This document shows positions 24,998 through 32,759 of a DNA stretch of 32,759 bases, piece by piece. The DNA lies in NCBI GenBank assembly GCA_036340235.1, contig JAYYZE010000005.1:1-32759 (forward strand), in the 5' to 3' direction. Position 1 is the first letter of the stretch. Every line of letters starts with the position of its first letter. The notes under the pieces were generated by a model. The model was not told where the DNA came from and did no database searches. It saw only the letters and a program-made list of their open reading frames with translations. A program made the position numbers and the translations under genes. The DNA is from GCA-2862585 sp036340235 (lineage in GTDB: Bacteria > Bacteroidota > Bacteroidia > Flavobacteriales > UBA7312).

Positions 24998-25963
24998 TTA
25001 GCTCTCTCGCTTTTTGAGTTGTGAGGCAAATGATTCGAGCTCGCTAACGTCTTTTTGAATGGTGCTTAGATGAGAAAGTGCTTTTTCATAATAGTCGTTG
25101 ATTAATAGAGCAATATGCTTTTCTATTTCAAGGTTGATGAAAAATTCTTTGACTATTTGCACTTTTTCGGTTGAATTGATTTGCTCAGAATTGTATACGT
25201 CTATGAGTTCGTGTTTTTGAGCTCCATCACAAAGTGTTAGGGCTTTTAAATATAAATACGTTTTTTTCTTTGCAATGATATCTCCGCCTTGTTGCTTACC
25301 AAAAGAATTGGAATTTCCGAAAGCATCAAGAAGATCATCTTTTAGCTGAAAGGCAATACCTAGATTTCTTCCAAATTCATAAAGCTGTTGAGCTTCATCG
25401 TCTTCGGCTCCTCCTATTATGGCGCCAATTTTTAGTGAGGCTGCTAACAATACGGCGGTTTTTAATTCAATCATGTTGAGATATGCCGTTAAATCTACTT
25501 CGGCTTTTATTTCAAAGTCCATATCATACTGTTGACCTTCGCACACTTGCAAGGCCGTTCGATTAAATATGTCTAAGCAATTTTTTAGCTTTATTTCAGG
25601 TAAATGAATAAAATACTGATACGACTGTATGAGCATGGCATCACCTGAAAGTATGGCTACATTTTCGTTCCATTTAGTGTGGACAGTAGATTTTCCTCTT
25701 CTAACTGGAGCCTTATCCATTATATCATCATGCAATAGGGTGAAATTGTGAAAAACTTCAATTGCTATGGAGGGTTTAAGAGAGTCGCTAAGATCGTTTT
25801 TGTATAGTTGATGAGCTAGCAATAGCAAAATGGGGCGCATACGCTTTCCCCCCAATGATAGTATATATTCTATGGGAGCATACAAATCTGTTGGCTCTTT
25901 GGGGTATTTAATACTTAAAAGCTCTTGTTCTACTAATCTTCTGAGTGTTTCTATAGACTGCAT
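24998..25963 (-). CDS. Trans-polyprenyl diphosphate synthase (FPP/GGPP type)
   Basis: 321 residues. The two aspartate-rich motifs are present: DDIMD (79-83) and DDLLD (209-213), with the GGKRMRP substrate-binding segment at 38-44. A phenylalanine five residues before the first motif (Phe74) argues for a short-chain product (farnesyl or geranylgeranyl diphosphate), though chain length cannot be fixed by eye. The product would feed UppS (in this window), quinones or carotenoids. It begins 1 nt after the rfbA stop, so it is the last gene of a coupled trio with MMPL and rfbA. Bacteroidota genomes often have two such genes, so calling it ispA or ispB would be a guess. Confidence 0.92.
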   Translation of the reverse strand: MQSIETLRRLVEQELLSIKYPKEPTDLYAPIEYILSLGGKRMRPILLLLAHQLYKNDLSDSLKPSIAIEVFHNFTLLHDDIMDKAPVRRGKSTVHTKWNENVAILSGDAMLIQSYQYFIHLPEIKLKNCLDIFNRTALQVCEGQQYDMDFEIKAEVDLTAYLNMIELKTAVLLAASLKIGAIIGGAEDDEAQQLYEFGRNLGIAFQLKDDLLDAFGNSNSFGKQQGGDIIAKKKTYLYLKALTLCDGAQKHELIDVYNSEQINSTEKVQIVKEFFINLEIEKHIALLINDYYEKALSHLSTIQKDVSELESFASQLKKRES

Positions 25964-25964
25964 T

Positions 25965-26819
25965 TTATCTTAATAATGATAATAGGTAATTTCCATATCC
26001 ACTTTTGAGTAATGGTTGAGCTAGTTTTTCTAGTTCTTCGTTGTTTATGAATCCCATTTTGAAAGCTGCTTCTTCAATACATCCTATCTTTCGGCCCTGC
26101 CTGTCTTCTATAACTTGTACAAACTGACTGGCTTGCATAAGTGACTTGAAAGTACCGGTGTCTAGCCATGCAGTGCCACGACCTAGCGTTTGGACTTTTA
26201 ACTTACCTCTTCGTAGGTACTGGACATTGACGTCAGTAATTTCGTATTCACCACGAGCTGACGGCTTTATATTTTTAGCGATTTCTATAACGTTGTTGTC
26301 ATAGAAATATAGACCAGGAACGGCGTAATTTGACTTGGGGTTACTTGGCTTTTCTTCTATACTGATAACATTTTTTTGATTATCGTATTCCACCACCCCA
26401 TATCTTTCTGGATCGTTAACATGATATCCAAAGACTATCCCCCCCTCAACATCAGAACATGATTGCAATATTTTACTTTTCATATAAAAAATGTTGTCGC
26501 CTAGAATTAAGCATACTTTGTCATCGCCAATAAACTTTTCACCTAATACAAAAGCTTGAGCTAAGCCATTTGGCACCTCTTGAACTTGGTACTTAAAGTG
26601 ACATCCTAAGTTTGACCCATCGCCAAGCAGTCGCTCAAATACTGGCAAGTCGTGAGGGGTGGAAATGATCAATATTTCCCTAATTCCAGAAAGAATAAGG
26701 GTTGACAAGGGGTAATAAATCATCGGTTTGTCGTACACTGGCAGTGCTTGTTTGCTGCTACAGAGAGTGAGAGGGTGTAGGCGTGTTCCTGCGCCACCAG
26801 CTAATATGATGCCTTTCAT
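25965..26819 (-). CDS. rfbA: Glucose-1-phosphate thymidylyltransferase
   Basis: 284 residues. It makes dTDP-glucose from dTTP and glucose 1-phosphate, the first step to dTDP-rhamnose and other deoxysugars. The GGAGTRLHPLT nucleotide-binding loop (8-18), KQALPVYDKPMIYYPLS, VQEVPNGLAQAF, EEKPSNPKSNYAVPGLYFY and the GRGTAWLDTGT segment are canonical. The partner genes rfbB, rfbC and rfbD are absent here, which is unusual because they commonly sit together. It overlaps the MMPL gene by 1 nt (TAATG) and is followed after 1 nt by the prenyl synthase, so it is coupled to both. Residue-level identity as RfbA/RmlA is firm. Confidence 0.93.
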   Translation of the reverse strand: MKGIILAGGAGTRLHPLTLCSSKQALPVYDKPMIYYPLSTLILSGIREILIISTPHDLPVFERLLGDGSNLGCHFKYQVQEVPNGLAQAFVLGEKFIGDDKVCLILGDNIFYMKSKILQSCSDVEGGIVFGYHVNDPERYGVVEYDNQKNVISIEEKPSNPKSNYAVPGLYFYDNNVIEIAKNIKPSARGEYEITDVNVQYLRRGKLKVQTLGRGTAWLDTGTFKSLMQASQFVQVIEDRQGRKIGCIEEAAFKMGFINNEELEKLAQPLLKSGYGNYLLSLLR

Positions 26820-29191
26820 TATTTGTTGTTGTCTAATGTTAATTCTTTCAAATCGATATCTTCTTCCTCGTCAAAAACATCCAAAAGTGGATCACTAATC
26901 GCTTCTAAAATTATTGACTTTTCTAAACTTATCAAAAGAGCCGGCAAAACAATTAGGTTAGATAATAGAGCTATAAATAGCGTGATTGACACTAGTAGTC
27001 CTAATGCTAACGTTCCACCAAACTGCGAAGCAATAAATATAAAAAAACCAAAGAATAAAACAACTGAGGTATAAAACATACTTAGTCCAGTTTCTTTTAT
27101 CGCTGCTACTACTGAATTGCTAATATTGTAGTTGTTGTGCCTTAACTCTTGACGATACTTGGCAAGAAAATGAATGGTATCATCAACGGATATACCAAAT
27201 GCTATGCTAAACACCAGTATAGTGGAAGGTTTGATTGATATTCCAAAAAACCCCATTATTGATCCCGTTACAATTAGTGGAATAAGGTTGGGGATTAGCG
27301 ATACCACAACCATTCTAAATGAGTTAAACATCCATGCCATAAAAAAGGATATGAGTAGTATGGCGAGAAACAAACTAAGAAAAAGATTGTTTACTAAATA
27401 TGTGGTTCCTTTCAGAAAGACTACGCTAGTGCCTGTAATGAATACATCGTAGGTATTTGGATCAAAGATAGTATCTGCTTGTCTTTGTAGTTTTTCTTTA
27501 ATTTGATTCATTTTAGTAGTTCCTATATCGGCAACGTTCAAGCTAATTCGCCCAAACTGTCTATTGTCATCAACAAATGAATTTATCCAGTTATTAGTTT
27601 CACTTTTTAGGGTGTAATCCATCAACCATCTTTTTTCTTGCGAATTTGGTAATTCGTAAAAAGCCTTATTTCCATTATAAAGGGCTTGTTTAGAAAATTT
27701 AACTGGATCAATAATTGATAAACTTCTCGAAAACTCAGGGTATAACTTTAAGCTGTCGTTGAGTTGGTTGATACGTCGCAATGTCGATAGCTTTGTAATT
27801 CCATTTTTCCTGTGAGTGTTTATCATTATTTCCAATGGCAGTACAGAGTTATAGTGCTTTTCAAAAAACTTTATGTTTTGATATAATTCTGAATCTGGGG
27901 GCATATCATCTGTGATGTTGCCTGCCACGCTCATTTGTAAAAGACCATACACACCCGATAATACAATTAGTATAGTTACAAAGTAAATATGATTTCTTTT
28001 GTTAAGTACTATGTAAGTAAATGTATTTAGTAAACTATTGAGCCATTTTCTGTCCAAATGGCTAGTATGCTTTTCTTTTGGTGGATTTAGATAACTGAAA
28101 ATAATAGGTATTAGAAGTAAGGAAATGATGAAAACAGCAAAAATATTGAGAGAGGCCACTAGACCAAATTGTCTTAGGTCTCTGCTGGAAGTAATAATAA
28201 AAGTGGCAAATCCCAAAGCAGTGGTAGTGTTAGTCAATATTGTAATGTTTCCAACTCGACGAATCATTTGCACTAATGACTTGGATTTGTTGCCATGTTT
28301 TTTAAACTCATTATGGTATTTATTTATGAGAAAGATACAGTTTGGAACACCAATAACGATTAACAAGGGAGGGATTAGTGCTGAAAGTATGGTAATATCA
28401 TAATTCAAAACCCCAAGAGTTCCAAAGGAAAATATGACTCCAATAGTAACTACCAACATGGATATAAGCATAGCGCTTAATGTCCTGAAGAAATAAAATA
28501 AAATGATTGCGGTTACTATTAGTGCTAGAAATATAAACAATCCAACTTCTTTTCTTATCAGTTCAGAATTGATGGTTCTTATGTATGGCAGTCCAGAATA
28601 AAGTATAGAATGACCTGTTTGTAAACTAAAGTTATCACCAAGTGCCGTAATTTGTTCAATAAGTTGAATTCGTTTGTCGCTAGTAATGTATGCATCGTCT
28701 AACTCCACTAGCATAATTGACGTGCTGTCGCTATACATTGTATTGTCATAAAAAGGGAGAAGATCGAGTTGTTTAGACGCGTTTTTCAACTGTGCTTCAG
28801 ATTGAACATTATCAAAAATCGACTTTGCAGCAAATTGCTTTTTGGTTTTATTCTTTATTAAATTTATGGCATCAACAACTGAATAAGCCGATATCACACC
28901 ATTAATACCCTGTATATTACCTTGTAATGTAGACCACGAACGAAAGGTCGTCAAATCTTCAAAAATTTTAGACTTGACCCCAATAATCATGATATTATCT
29001 CTAATGCCGAATTTCTCTACAAAAAGATTATAATCTAATTGAGATTTTGAATTTTTAGGCAATAAGTTAGCCATAGCATACGACAACTTAACGGTTTGAC
29101 CCTGCTGAATCATAAAATAAGTAGAAATGAGTATTAGCCAAATAAACACCGATCGGTATCGCAAAATTACTTTAGCAATGAACAGCCACAT
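26819..29191 (-). CDS. MMPL/RND-superfamily membrane transporter
   Basis: 790 residues. Classic two-repeat RND plan: a first transmembrane helix (about 14-30), a large periplasmic loop (about 35-210), five more helices (about 215-370, a sterol-sensing-domain-like cluster), helix 7 (about 400-420), a second loop, then helices near 610-770. The GISVDDTIHFLAKYR segment in the second repeat is a family hallmark with the conserved aspartates. MMPL proteins export lipids or hydrophobic compounds; no membrane-fusion or outer-membrane partner is encoded beside it. The ATG at 29189-29191 is preferred to the TTG just before it. It ends with an acidic cytoplasmic tail (DVFDEEEDIDLKE). Substrate unknown; linkage to isoprenoid and sugar-nucleotide genes hints at a lipid. 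Confidence 0.85.
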   Translation of the reverse strand: MWLFIAKVILRYRSVFIWLILISTYFMIQQGQTVKLSYAMANLLPKNSKSQLDYNLFVEKFGIRDNIMIIGVKSKIFEDLTTFRSWSTLQGNIQGINGVISAYSVVDAINLIKNKTKKQFAAKSIFDNVQSEAQLKNASKQLDLLPFYDNTMYSDSTSIMLVELDDAYITSDKRIQLIEQITALGDNFSLQTGHSILYSGLPYIRTINSELIRKEVGLFIFLALIVTAIILFYFFRTLSAMLISMLVVTIGVIFSFGTLGVLNYDITILSALIPPLLIVIGVPNCIFLINKYHNEFKKHGNKSKSLVQMIRRVGNITILTNTTTALGFATFIITSSRDLRQFGLVASLNIFAVFIISLLLIPIIFSYLNPPKEKHTSHLDRKWLNSLLNTFTYIVLNKRNHIYFVTILIVLSGVYGLLQMSVAGNITDDMPPDSELYQNIKFFEKHYNSVLPLEIMINTHRKNGITKLSTLRRINQLNDSLKLYPEFSRSLSIIDPVKFSKQALYNGNKAFYELPNSQEKRWLMDYTLKSETNNWINSFVDDNRQFGRISLNVADIGTTKMNQIKEKLQRQADTIFDPNTYDVFITGTSVVFLKGTTYLVNNLFLSLFLAILLISFFMAWMFNSFRMVVVSLIPNLIPLIVTGSIMGFFGISIKPSTILVFSIAFGISVDDTIHFLAKYRQELRHNNYNISNSVVAAIKETGLSMFYTSVVLFFGFFIFIASQFGGTLALGLLVSITLFIALLSNLIVLPALLISLEKSIILEAISDPLLDVFDEEEDIDLKELTLDNNK

Positions 29192-29212
29192 CAAACATAA
29201 AAATTAGGAATT

Positions 29213-29220
29213 CAAAAGTA
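29213..29220 (-). promoter_or_regulatory. Predicted -7 box for MMPL-rfbA-prenyl synthase (TACTTTTG)
   Basis: An exact TAnnTTTG match on the minus strand, 21 nt before the ATG of the MMPL gene, within the 97-nt gap after frr. The rest of that gap holds no clear terminator hairpin. Confidence 0.5.
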
Positions 29221-29288
29221 GTTAATTATTGAAATAGAATGGTTAAGTTAAATGATAAAAAGAAGGCTTTGGGGTAATATTTATTGAC

Positions 29289-29843
29289 TTAAACAGTCAG
29301 TATTTCCGACTCCTTTAAATTAAACTGTTCTACTACTTTAGAAGTATAATCATTTGTAATATTTTGAACATCTAATTCTGAGTCTTTCAATATATCTTCA
29401 GAAATACCATCTAATTTTTTCAATTCGTCGTTGGCTTCTTTTCTTGCATTTCGGATACTAACCTTAGCATTTTCGGTTTCGGCTTTAGCTTGTTTTACCA
29501 GTTGCTGTCTACGTTCTTCGGTCAATGGGGGAACATTGATGATGACCATCTCACCATTGTTCATTGGGTTAAACCCTAGGTTGGCATCAATTATGGCTTT
29601 TTCAATGGTTTCTAACAAAGACTTGTCCCATGGCTGTACAGATATTGTTCGCCCATCAGGTGTGTTGATATTAGAAGCCTGTGATAAGGGTGTTTGAGAG
29701 CCATAGTAATCTATGGTGATACTATCTAGCATTTGTGGGGATGCTTTGCCAGCTCTAATTTTGGAGAACGCTACTTCCAAATGCTTTAGCGAGTTTTGCA
29801 TATTTTCTTTTGCACTATCTAAAATGAAATTAATTTCTTCCAT
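29289..29843 (-). CDS. frr: Ribosome recycling factor
   Basis: 184 residues, one below the usual 185. Splits the post-termination ribosome together with EF-G. The N-terminal helix (MQNSLKHLEVAFSKIRAGKA), the ITIDYYGSQTPLSQASNI beta domain, the ISVQPWDKSLLETIEKAI stretch and PPLTEERRQQLVKQAK are canonical. It lies 10 nt after pyrH with no promoter box, so the two form one transcript, the order found across bacteria. Confidence 0.97.
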   Translation of the reverse strand: MEEINFILDSAKENMQNSLKHLEVAFSKIRAGKASPQMLDSITIDYYGSQTPLSQASNINTPDGRTISVQPWDKSLLETIEKAIIDANLGFNPMNNGEMVIINVPPLTEERRQQLVKQAKAETENAKVSIRNARKEANDELKKLDGISEDILKDSELDVQNITNDYTSKVVEQFNLKESEILTV

Positions 29844-29853
29844 TGGTATAATT

Positions 29854-30561
29854 CTAAAAATTGACTAGAGTTCCTATTGGCTCTCCTTTCAACATGTTTA
29901 ACAAATTACTTTTCTTATTAATATCAAAAACAACAATAGGTAGTTTGTTTTCATTACATAGGGTAAAGGCAGTCATGTCCATGATATTTAAATCTTTTTC
30001 ATAAACTTCTTTAAAAGTAATGTTGTCGTATTTGATAGCTGATTTATCTTTCTCAGGATCGGCAGTGTAAATTCCATCTACGCGGGTTCCCTTAAGAATT
30101 ACGTCTGCTTCGATTTCTATAGCGCGTAATGTGGCTGCCGTGTCGGTTGTAAAATAGGGGTTTCCTGTTCCACCGCCAAAAATTACTACTCTTCCTTTTT
30201 GCAAATGACGAATGGAACGCCTTCTAATAAATGGTTCGGCTATTTGTTCCATTTTGATAGCCGATAATAGGCGTGTCTCAACCTTTTCTTTCTCTAAGGC
30301 TGACTGAAGAGCCATACCATTAATGATAGTAGCTAGCATGCCCATATAATCGCCTTGAACCCTATCTAGCCCTTGACCTTCAACTTGAACGCCTCTAAAG
30401 ATATTACCTCCACCGATAACGATGGCTATTTCTACTCCTAAATCAACGGCGCTTTTTATTTCATTTGCATAAGCAGACAGCTTTTTGGTATCAATTCCAA
30501 ACTGTTTTTCGCCCATCAATGCCTCTCCACTCAATTTTAAAAGTATTCTTTTGTATTTCAT
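29854..30561 (-). CDS. pyrH: UMP kinase
   Basis: 235 residues. Phosphorylates UMP to UDP in pyrimidine nucleotide synthesis; hexameric and allosterically controlled in bacteria. The KRILLKLSGEALMG ATP-binding start, IVIGGGNIFRG, GGGTGNPYFTTDTAA and ILKGTRVDGIYTADP are complete. The frame opens at a TTG three codons upstream, but that TTG lies inside the predicted -7 box TAAATTTG, so ATG 30559-30561 is chosen; the transcript is then nearly leaderless. It follows the tsf terminator, and frr follows it. Confidence 0.96.
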   Translation of the reverse strand: MKYKRILLKLSGEALMGEKQFGIDTKKLSAYANEIKSAVDLGVEIAIVIGGGNIFRGVQVEGQGLDRVQGDYMGMLATIINGMALQSALEKEKVETRLLSAIKMEQIAEPFIRRRSIRHLQKGRVVIFGGGTGNPYFTTDTAATLRAIEIEADVILKGTRVDGIYTADPEKDKSAIKYDNITFKEVYEKDLNIMDMTAFTLCNENKLPIVVFDINKKSNLLNMLKGEPIGTLVNF

Positions 30562-30567
30562 TTCTAG

Positions 30568-30575
30568 CAAATTTA
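30568..30575 (-). promoter_or_regulatory. Predicted -7 box for pyrH-frr (TAAATTTG)
   Basis: An exact TAnnTTTG match on the minus strand, 6 nt before the pyrH ATG and 4 nt downstream of the T-tract of the tsf terminator. Transcription would begin at or next to the start codon. Confidence 0.55.
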
Positions 30576-30579
30576 AGTC

Positions 30580-30608
30580 AAAAAAAAGAGAGTGAAAAAC
30601 ACTCTCTT
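30580..30608 (-). terminator. Intrinsic terminator after tsf
   Basis: A perfect 9-bp stem (AAGAGAGTG/CACTCTCTT, 30586-30594 and 30600-30608) with a 5-base loop and, on the minus strand, a run of eight T (30580-30587). It lies 17 nt after the tsf stop and ends the rpsI-rpsB-tsf transcript. In the reverse direction no T-tract follows, so it acts on the minus strand only. Confidence 0.88.
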
Positions 30609-30625
30609 AAATTACATTTGATGAA

Positions 30626-31447
30626 CTAAACGCCTAGTCCTACTCTTTTAAACTCTGTGACACTAAGATCATTGTCGAATTTACCCAAATATTGGGATAC
30701 AGATGTTTTAGATTCTTTAATAAATTCTTGATTCAGCAACGTGTTTTCTTTGAAAAATTTATTTAGACGTCCCATGGCAATTTTTTCCAACATTTCTTCT
30801 GGTTTACCTTCTTGTCTAGCCAAATCCTTTGCCACCTCTAGTTCTTTATCGATAATGTCTTTAGATACCGAATCTTTATCAACAGCAACGGGGTTCATGG
30901 CAGCCACTTGCATAGCTACATCTTTTCCTACTTGATCATCAACCGACTTGGTAAGACCCACTAATGTCGCCAATCTATTTCCGCCATGAATGTATGAGGC
31001 AACTTGTGAAGCATGAATGGTTTCGTACGTAGACAAGTCTAGCTTTTCACCGATAACGCCTGTTTGTTCAGTAATTTTTTCTTCAATAGTCATGCCACCA
31101 AGTTGACATGTCTTAAGCGTATCCAAATTTGCCGGTTTTTGTGACATGGCTACTTCCAAAAACGATTTGGCAAGATTGATAAAGCCCTCATTTTTAGCCA
31201 CAAAATCGGTTTCACAGTTTAACGCTATTAGAGCGCCAAACTGACCATCAGTGGCTGAAATAACGACTCCTTCTGATGCCTCTCTATCTGCACGGTTAGC
31301 AGCAACTTTCTGTCCCTTTTTTCTTAGTATATCAACAGCCGCCGACATATCTCCCTGGGCTTCTACCAAAGCCTTTTTACAATCCATCATTCCGGCACCG
31401 GTTTGCTTTCTTAATGCATTTACATCGCTAGCAGTAATTTTTGTCAT
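30626..31447 (-). CDS. tsf: Translation elongation factor Ts
   Basis: 273 residues. Nucleotide-exchange factor for EF-Tu. N-terminal UBA-like domain (about 1-45: VNALRKQTGAGMMDCKKAL), then the TDFVAKNEGF motif (residues 80-89) that contacts EF-Tu, and the dimerisation domain with IHGGNRLATLVGL. The length is usual for Bacteroidota EF-Ts. It is encoded 19 nt after rpsB and closed by a strong terminator. Confidence 0.97.
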   Translation of the reverse strand: MTKITASDVNALRKQTGAGMMDCKKALVEAQGDMSAAVDILRKKGQKVAANRADREASEGVVISATDGQFGALIALNCETDFVAKNEGFINLAKSFLEVAMSQKPANLDTLKTCQLGGMTIEEKITEQTGVIGEKLDLSTYETIHASQVASYIHGGNRLATLVGLTKSVDDQVGKDVAMQVAAMNPVAVDKDSVSKDIIDKELEVAKDLARQEGKPEEMLEKIAMGRLNKFFKENTLLNQEFIKESKTSVSQYLGKFDNDLSVTEFKRVGLGV

Positions 31448-31466
31448 AATTTGAGTATGTATTAGA

Positions 31467-32282
31467 TTATTGTTTGCTTTCTTCTGAAGGAGTTTCTACT
31501 TCATTGTTTTTGTCTTCAATTAAGACATCTTTTTCCTCTGTCTTTTCTAGACTTGTGTCTTCAGATTTAGCCTTGGCACTTACCTGCTTTTCATTTTCTC
31601 TTTCGCTCAATCCTTCTTGAATAGAATCAGTGACTATAGAGATGATTTTTTCGATTGATCGGCTGGCATCGTCATTGGCTGGAATACAAAAATCAACTAG
31701 GCTAGGATCCGAATTAGTATCAACGATAGCAAAGGTTGGAATACCCAACTTTTTGGCTTCCGCAACGGCAATATGCTCCCTGTGAATATCAACTATAAAC
31801 AGTGCTGCAGGGATTCGGTTCATGGTGGCAATGCTGCCTAGGTTTTTCTCAAGTTTTTCACGAGTTCTAGAGACTTGAAGTCGTTCTCTTTTGGAGAGGG
31901 TATCAATGGTGCCATCGGTTTTCATTTTGTCAATAGAATTCATTTTTTTGATGGCCTTCCTAATCGTAGCAAAATTGGTTAACAATCCACCAGACCATCG
32001 CTCAGTTATGTACGGCATATTGACTCGTTGGGCGTGCGTAGAAACAGAATCTTTTGCTTGTTTTTTAGTGGCTACAAACATGACCTTTCTTCCTGATTTG
32101 GCAAGGTGCTTAAGGGCCGAACATGCTTGGTCAAGTTTATTAATAGTTTTATTCAAATCTATGACGTGGATCCCATTCTTTTCCATAAAAATATATGGGG
32201 CCATTCGAGGATTCCATTTTCTTGTGAGATGCCCAAAATGAACACCTGAATCTAATAAGTCTTTGAAATTTGTTTTTGACAT
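31467..32282 (-). CDS. rpsB: 30S ribosomal protein S2
   Basis: 271 residues from the ATG at 32280-32282, which gives the typical LLDSGVHFGHLTRKWNPRMAPYIF N-terminus; the longer TTG-started frame adds 11 residues unlike S2. Other hallmarks: FVATKKQAKDSV, ITERWSGGLLTNFATI, PAALFIVDIHREHIAVAEA and GIPTFAIVDTNSDP. The last about 45 residues are a highly charged, acidic low-complexity tail (KSEDTSLEKTEEKD...), a common feature of Bacteroidota S2. Part of rpsI-rpsB-tsf. Confidence 0.97.
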   Translation of the reverse strand: MSKTNFKDLLDSGVHFGHLTRKWNPRMAPYIFMEKNGIHVIDLNKTINKLDQACSALKHLAKSGRKVMFVATKKQAKDSVSTHAQRVNMPYITERWSGGLLTNFATIRKAIKKMNSIDKMKTDGTIDTLSKRERLQVSRTREKLEKNLGSIATMNRIPAALFIVDIHREHIAVAEAKKLGIPTFAIVDTNSDPSLVDFCIPANDDASRSIEKIISIVTDSIQEGLSERENEKQVSAKAKSEDTSLEKTEEKDVLIEDKNNEVETPSEESKQ

Positions 32283-32363
32283 TTTTAATTGTTTACATTC
32301 ATAATTTTGAGCCAATTGCGCAGTAGTACTTGAAAAATAGTCTGAGCAATTTTGATACTAAAC

Positions 32364-32379
32364 AATATCCTTGGATATT
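32364..32379 (-). repeat. Short inverted repeat at the rpsI stop codon
   Basis: The palindrome AATATCC-TT-GGATATT overlaps the rpsI stop codon (32378-32380). It could fold into a small 6-bp hairpin in the mRNA but lacks a T-tract, so it is not a convincing terminator. It may be an mRNA processing or stability element, or chance in AT-rich sequence. Confidence 0.35.
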
Positions 32380-32759
32380 AACGTTTACTAAATTGAAATT
32401 TCTTACGAGCCTTCTTTTGTCCTGGTTTTTTACGTTCGACCATTCTGGGATCTCTGGTCAAGAGTCCTTCTGATTTTAGAACTGGACGGTTTTCTTCGTC
32501 TAATTGACATAGTGCCCTCGAAATAGCTAATCGTATAGCTTCCGCTTGACCTGTATTTCCTCCCCCATTTACATTCACTTTTACATCAAATTTACCAGCC
32601 ATTTCAACAAGGTTGAAAGGTTGGTTTAATTTGTACAACAGGGTTGGTGTGCTAAAATAATTTTTTGCTTCGCGATTATTAATTGTGATGTTACCCTTGC
32701 CTTTGCTCAAGTAGATACGGGCAACTGCTGATTTTCTTCTTCCAATGGTGTGAATTGTA
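32378..32759 (-). CDS. rpsI: 30S ribosomal protein S9 (5' partial)
   Basis: The frame is open to the right edge of the window, and 126 residues are visible, starting TIHTIGRRKSAVARIYLSKGKG; only the first two or three residues seem to be missing, since S9 is about 128 residues. NGGGNTGQAEAIRLAISRAL, LLTRDPRMVERKKPGQKKARKKFQFSKR and the conserved C-terminal SKR, which contacts P-site tRNA, are present. rplM is expected just outside the window. It is followed 95 nt later by rpsB. Confidence 0.96.
   Translation of the reverse strand, partial: TIHTIGRRKSAVARIYLSKGKGNITINNREAKNYFSTPTLLYKLNQPFNLVEMAGKFDVKVNVNGGGNTGQAEAIRLAISRALCQLDEENRPVLKSEGLLTRDPRMVERKKPGQKKARKKFQFSKR

Noticed and set aside
31891..32241. 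116-codon plus-strand open frame opposite rpsB
   Set aside because: Antisense shadow of a ribosomal protein gene with low-complexity hydrophobic/cysteine-rich translation.
32283..32315. TTG-started 11-residue extension of rpsB
   Set aside because: The added residues do not resemble S2; the ATG at 32282 gives the canonical start.
1..32759. CRISPR arrays, tRNA or rRNA genes, insertion sequences, attachment sites, phage genes
   Set aside because: Intergenic gaps are nearly all under 100 nt and none shows cloverleaf, repeat-spacer or terminal-repeat structure; no transposase or integrase motif was seen.

Overview
The window is an AT-rich, gene-dense chromosomal segment of a Bacteroidota bacterium, most likely a marine Flavobacteriales-type organism. 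Four things point there: proteins with type IX secretion (T9SS) type A and type B C-terminal domains, a TonB-dependent receptor with an N-terminal carboxypeptidase-regulatory-like domain, -7 promoter boxes of the Bacteroidota form TAnnTTTG before many genes, and a gene order (pdxJ / CBS / nadK / DUF6089 / uppS / bamA / ompH / ompH / murI) that I recall from Flavobacteriia. Intergenic gaps are tiny, several neighbouring genes overlap, and no stretch over 300 bases lacks a gene. I see no tRNA, rRNA, CRISPR array, insertion sequence, phage gene or broken gene. Two genes are cut by the window edges (the first gene and rpsI).

Layout. (1) 2-5927 (+): a surface locus made of a 5'-truncated lamin-tail-domain protein with a T9SS tail, a TonB-dependent receptor, and an OB-fold/phospholipase-D-fold protein with a T9SS tail. 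This is the least ordinary part of the window and suggests extracellular breakdown and uptake of a phosphodiester-containing polymer such as DNA, by inference only. (2) 5924-7400 (-): pdxJ followed by an alpha/beta hydrolase. (3) 7451-16465 (+): an envelope-biogenesis run of a CBS protein, a single-POTRA barrel protein, nadK, a DUF6089 barrel, uppS, bamA, two OmpH/Skp chaperones and murI. (4) 16455-16970 (-): a gamma-carbonic anhydrase-like protein, divergent from (5) 17021-20960 (+): an Nfu iron-sulfur scaffold protein, a small outer-membrane barrel and a large T9SS type B secreted protein. (6) 21012-24911 (-): sucA and sucB of the 2-oxoglutarate dehydrogenase complex. (7) 24998-29191 (-): a tightly coupled trio of an MMPL/RND membrane protein, rfbA and a polyprenyl diphosphate synthase. 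(8) 29289-32759 (-): the translation cluster rpsI, rpsB, tsf, then terminator, pyrH and frr.

How the genes fit together. Block 3 combines lipid-carrier synthesis (UppS), outer-membrane protein assembly (BamA, periplasmic chaperones, accessory barrels) and peptidoglycan precursor supply (MurI). Block 8 is ordinary translation machinery. Blocks 1 and 5 export proteins to the cell surface through T9SS, whose machinery is not in the window. Start codons were adjusted from the longest open frames where family alignment, overlap with neighbours or the position of a -7 box favoured an internal start (pdxJ, CBS, nadK, DUF6089, murI, gamma-CA, barrel at 17610, MMPL, pyrH, rpsB, hydrolase). All family assignments are from recognition of motifs and were not confirmed by database search.
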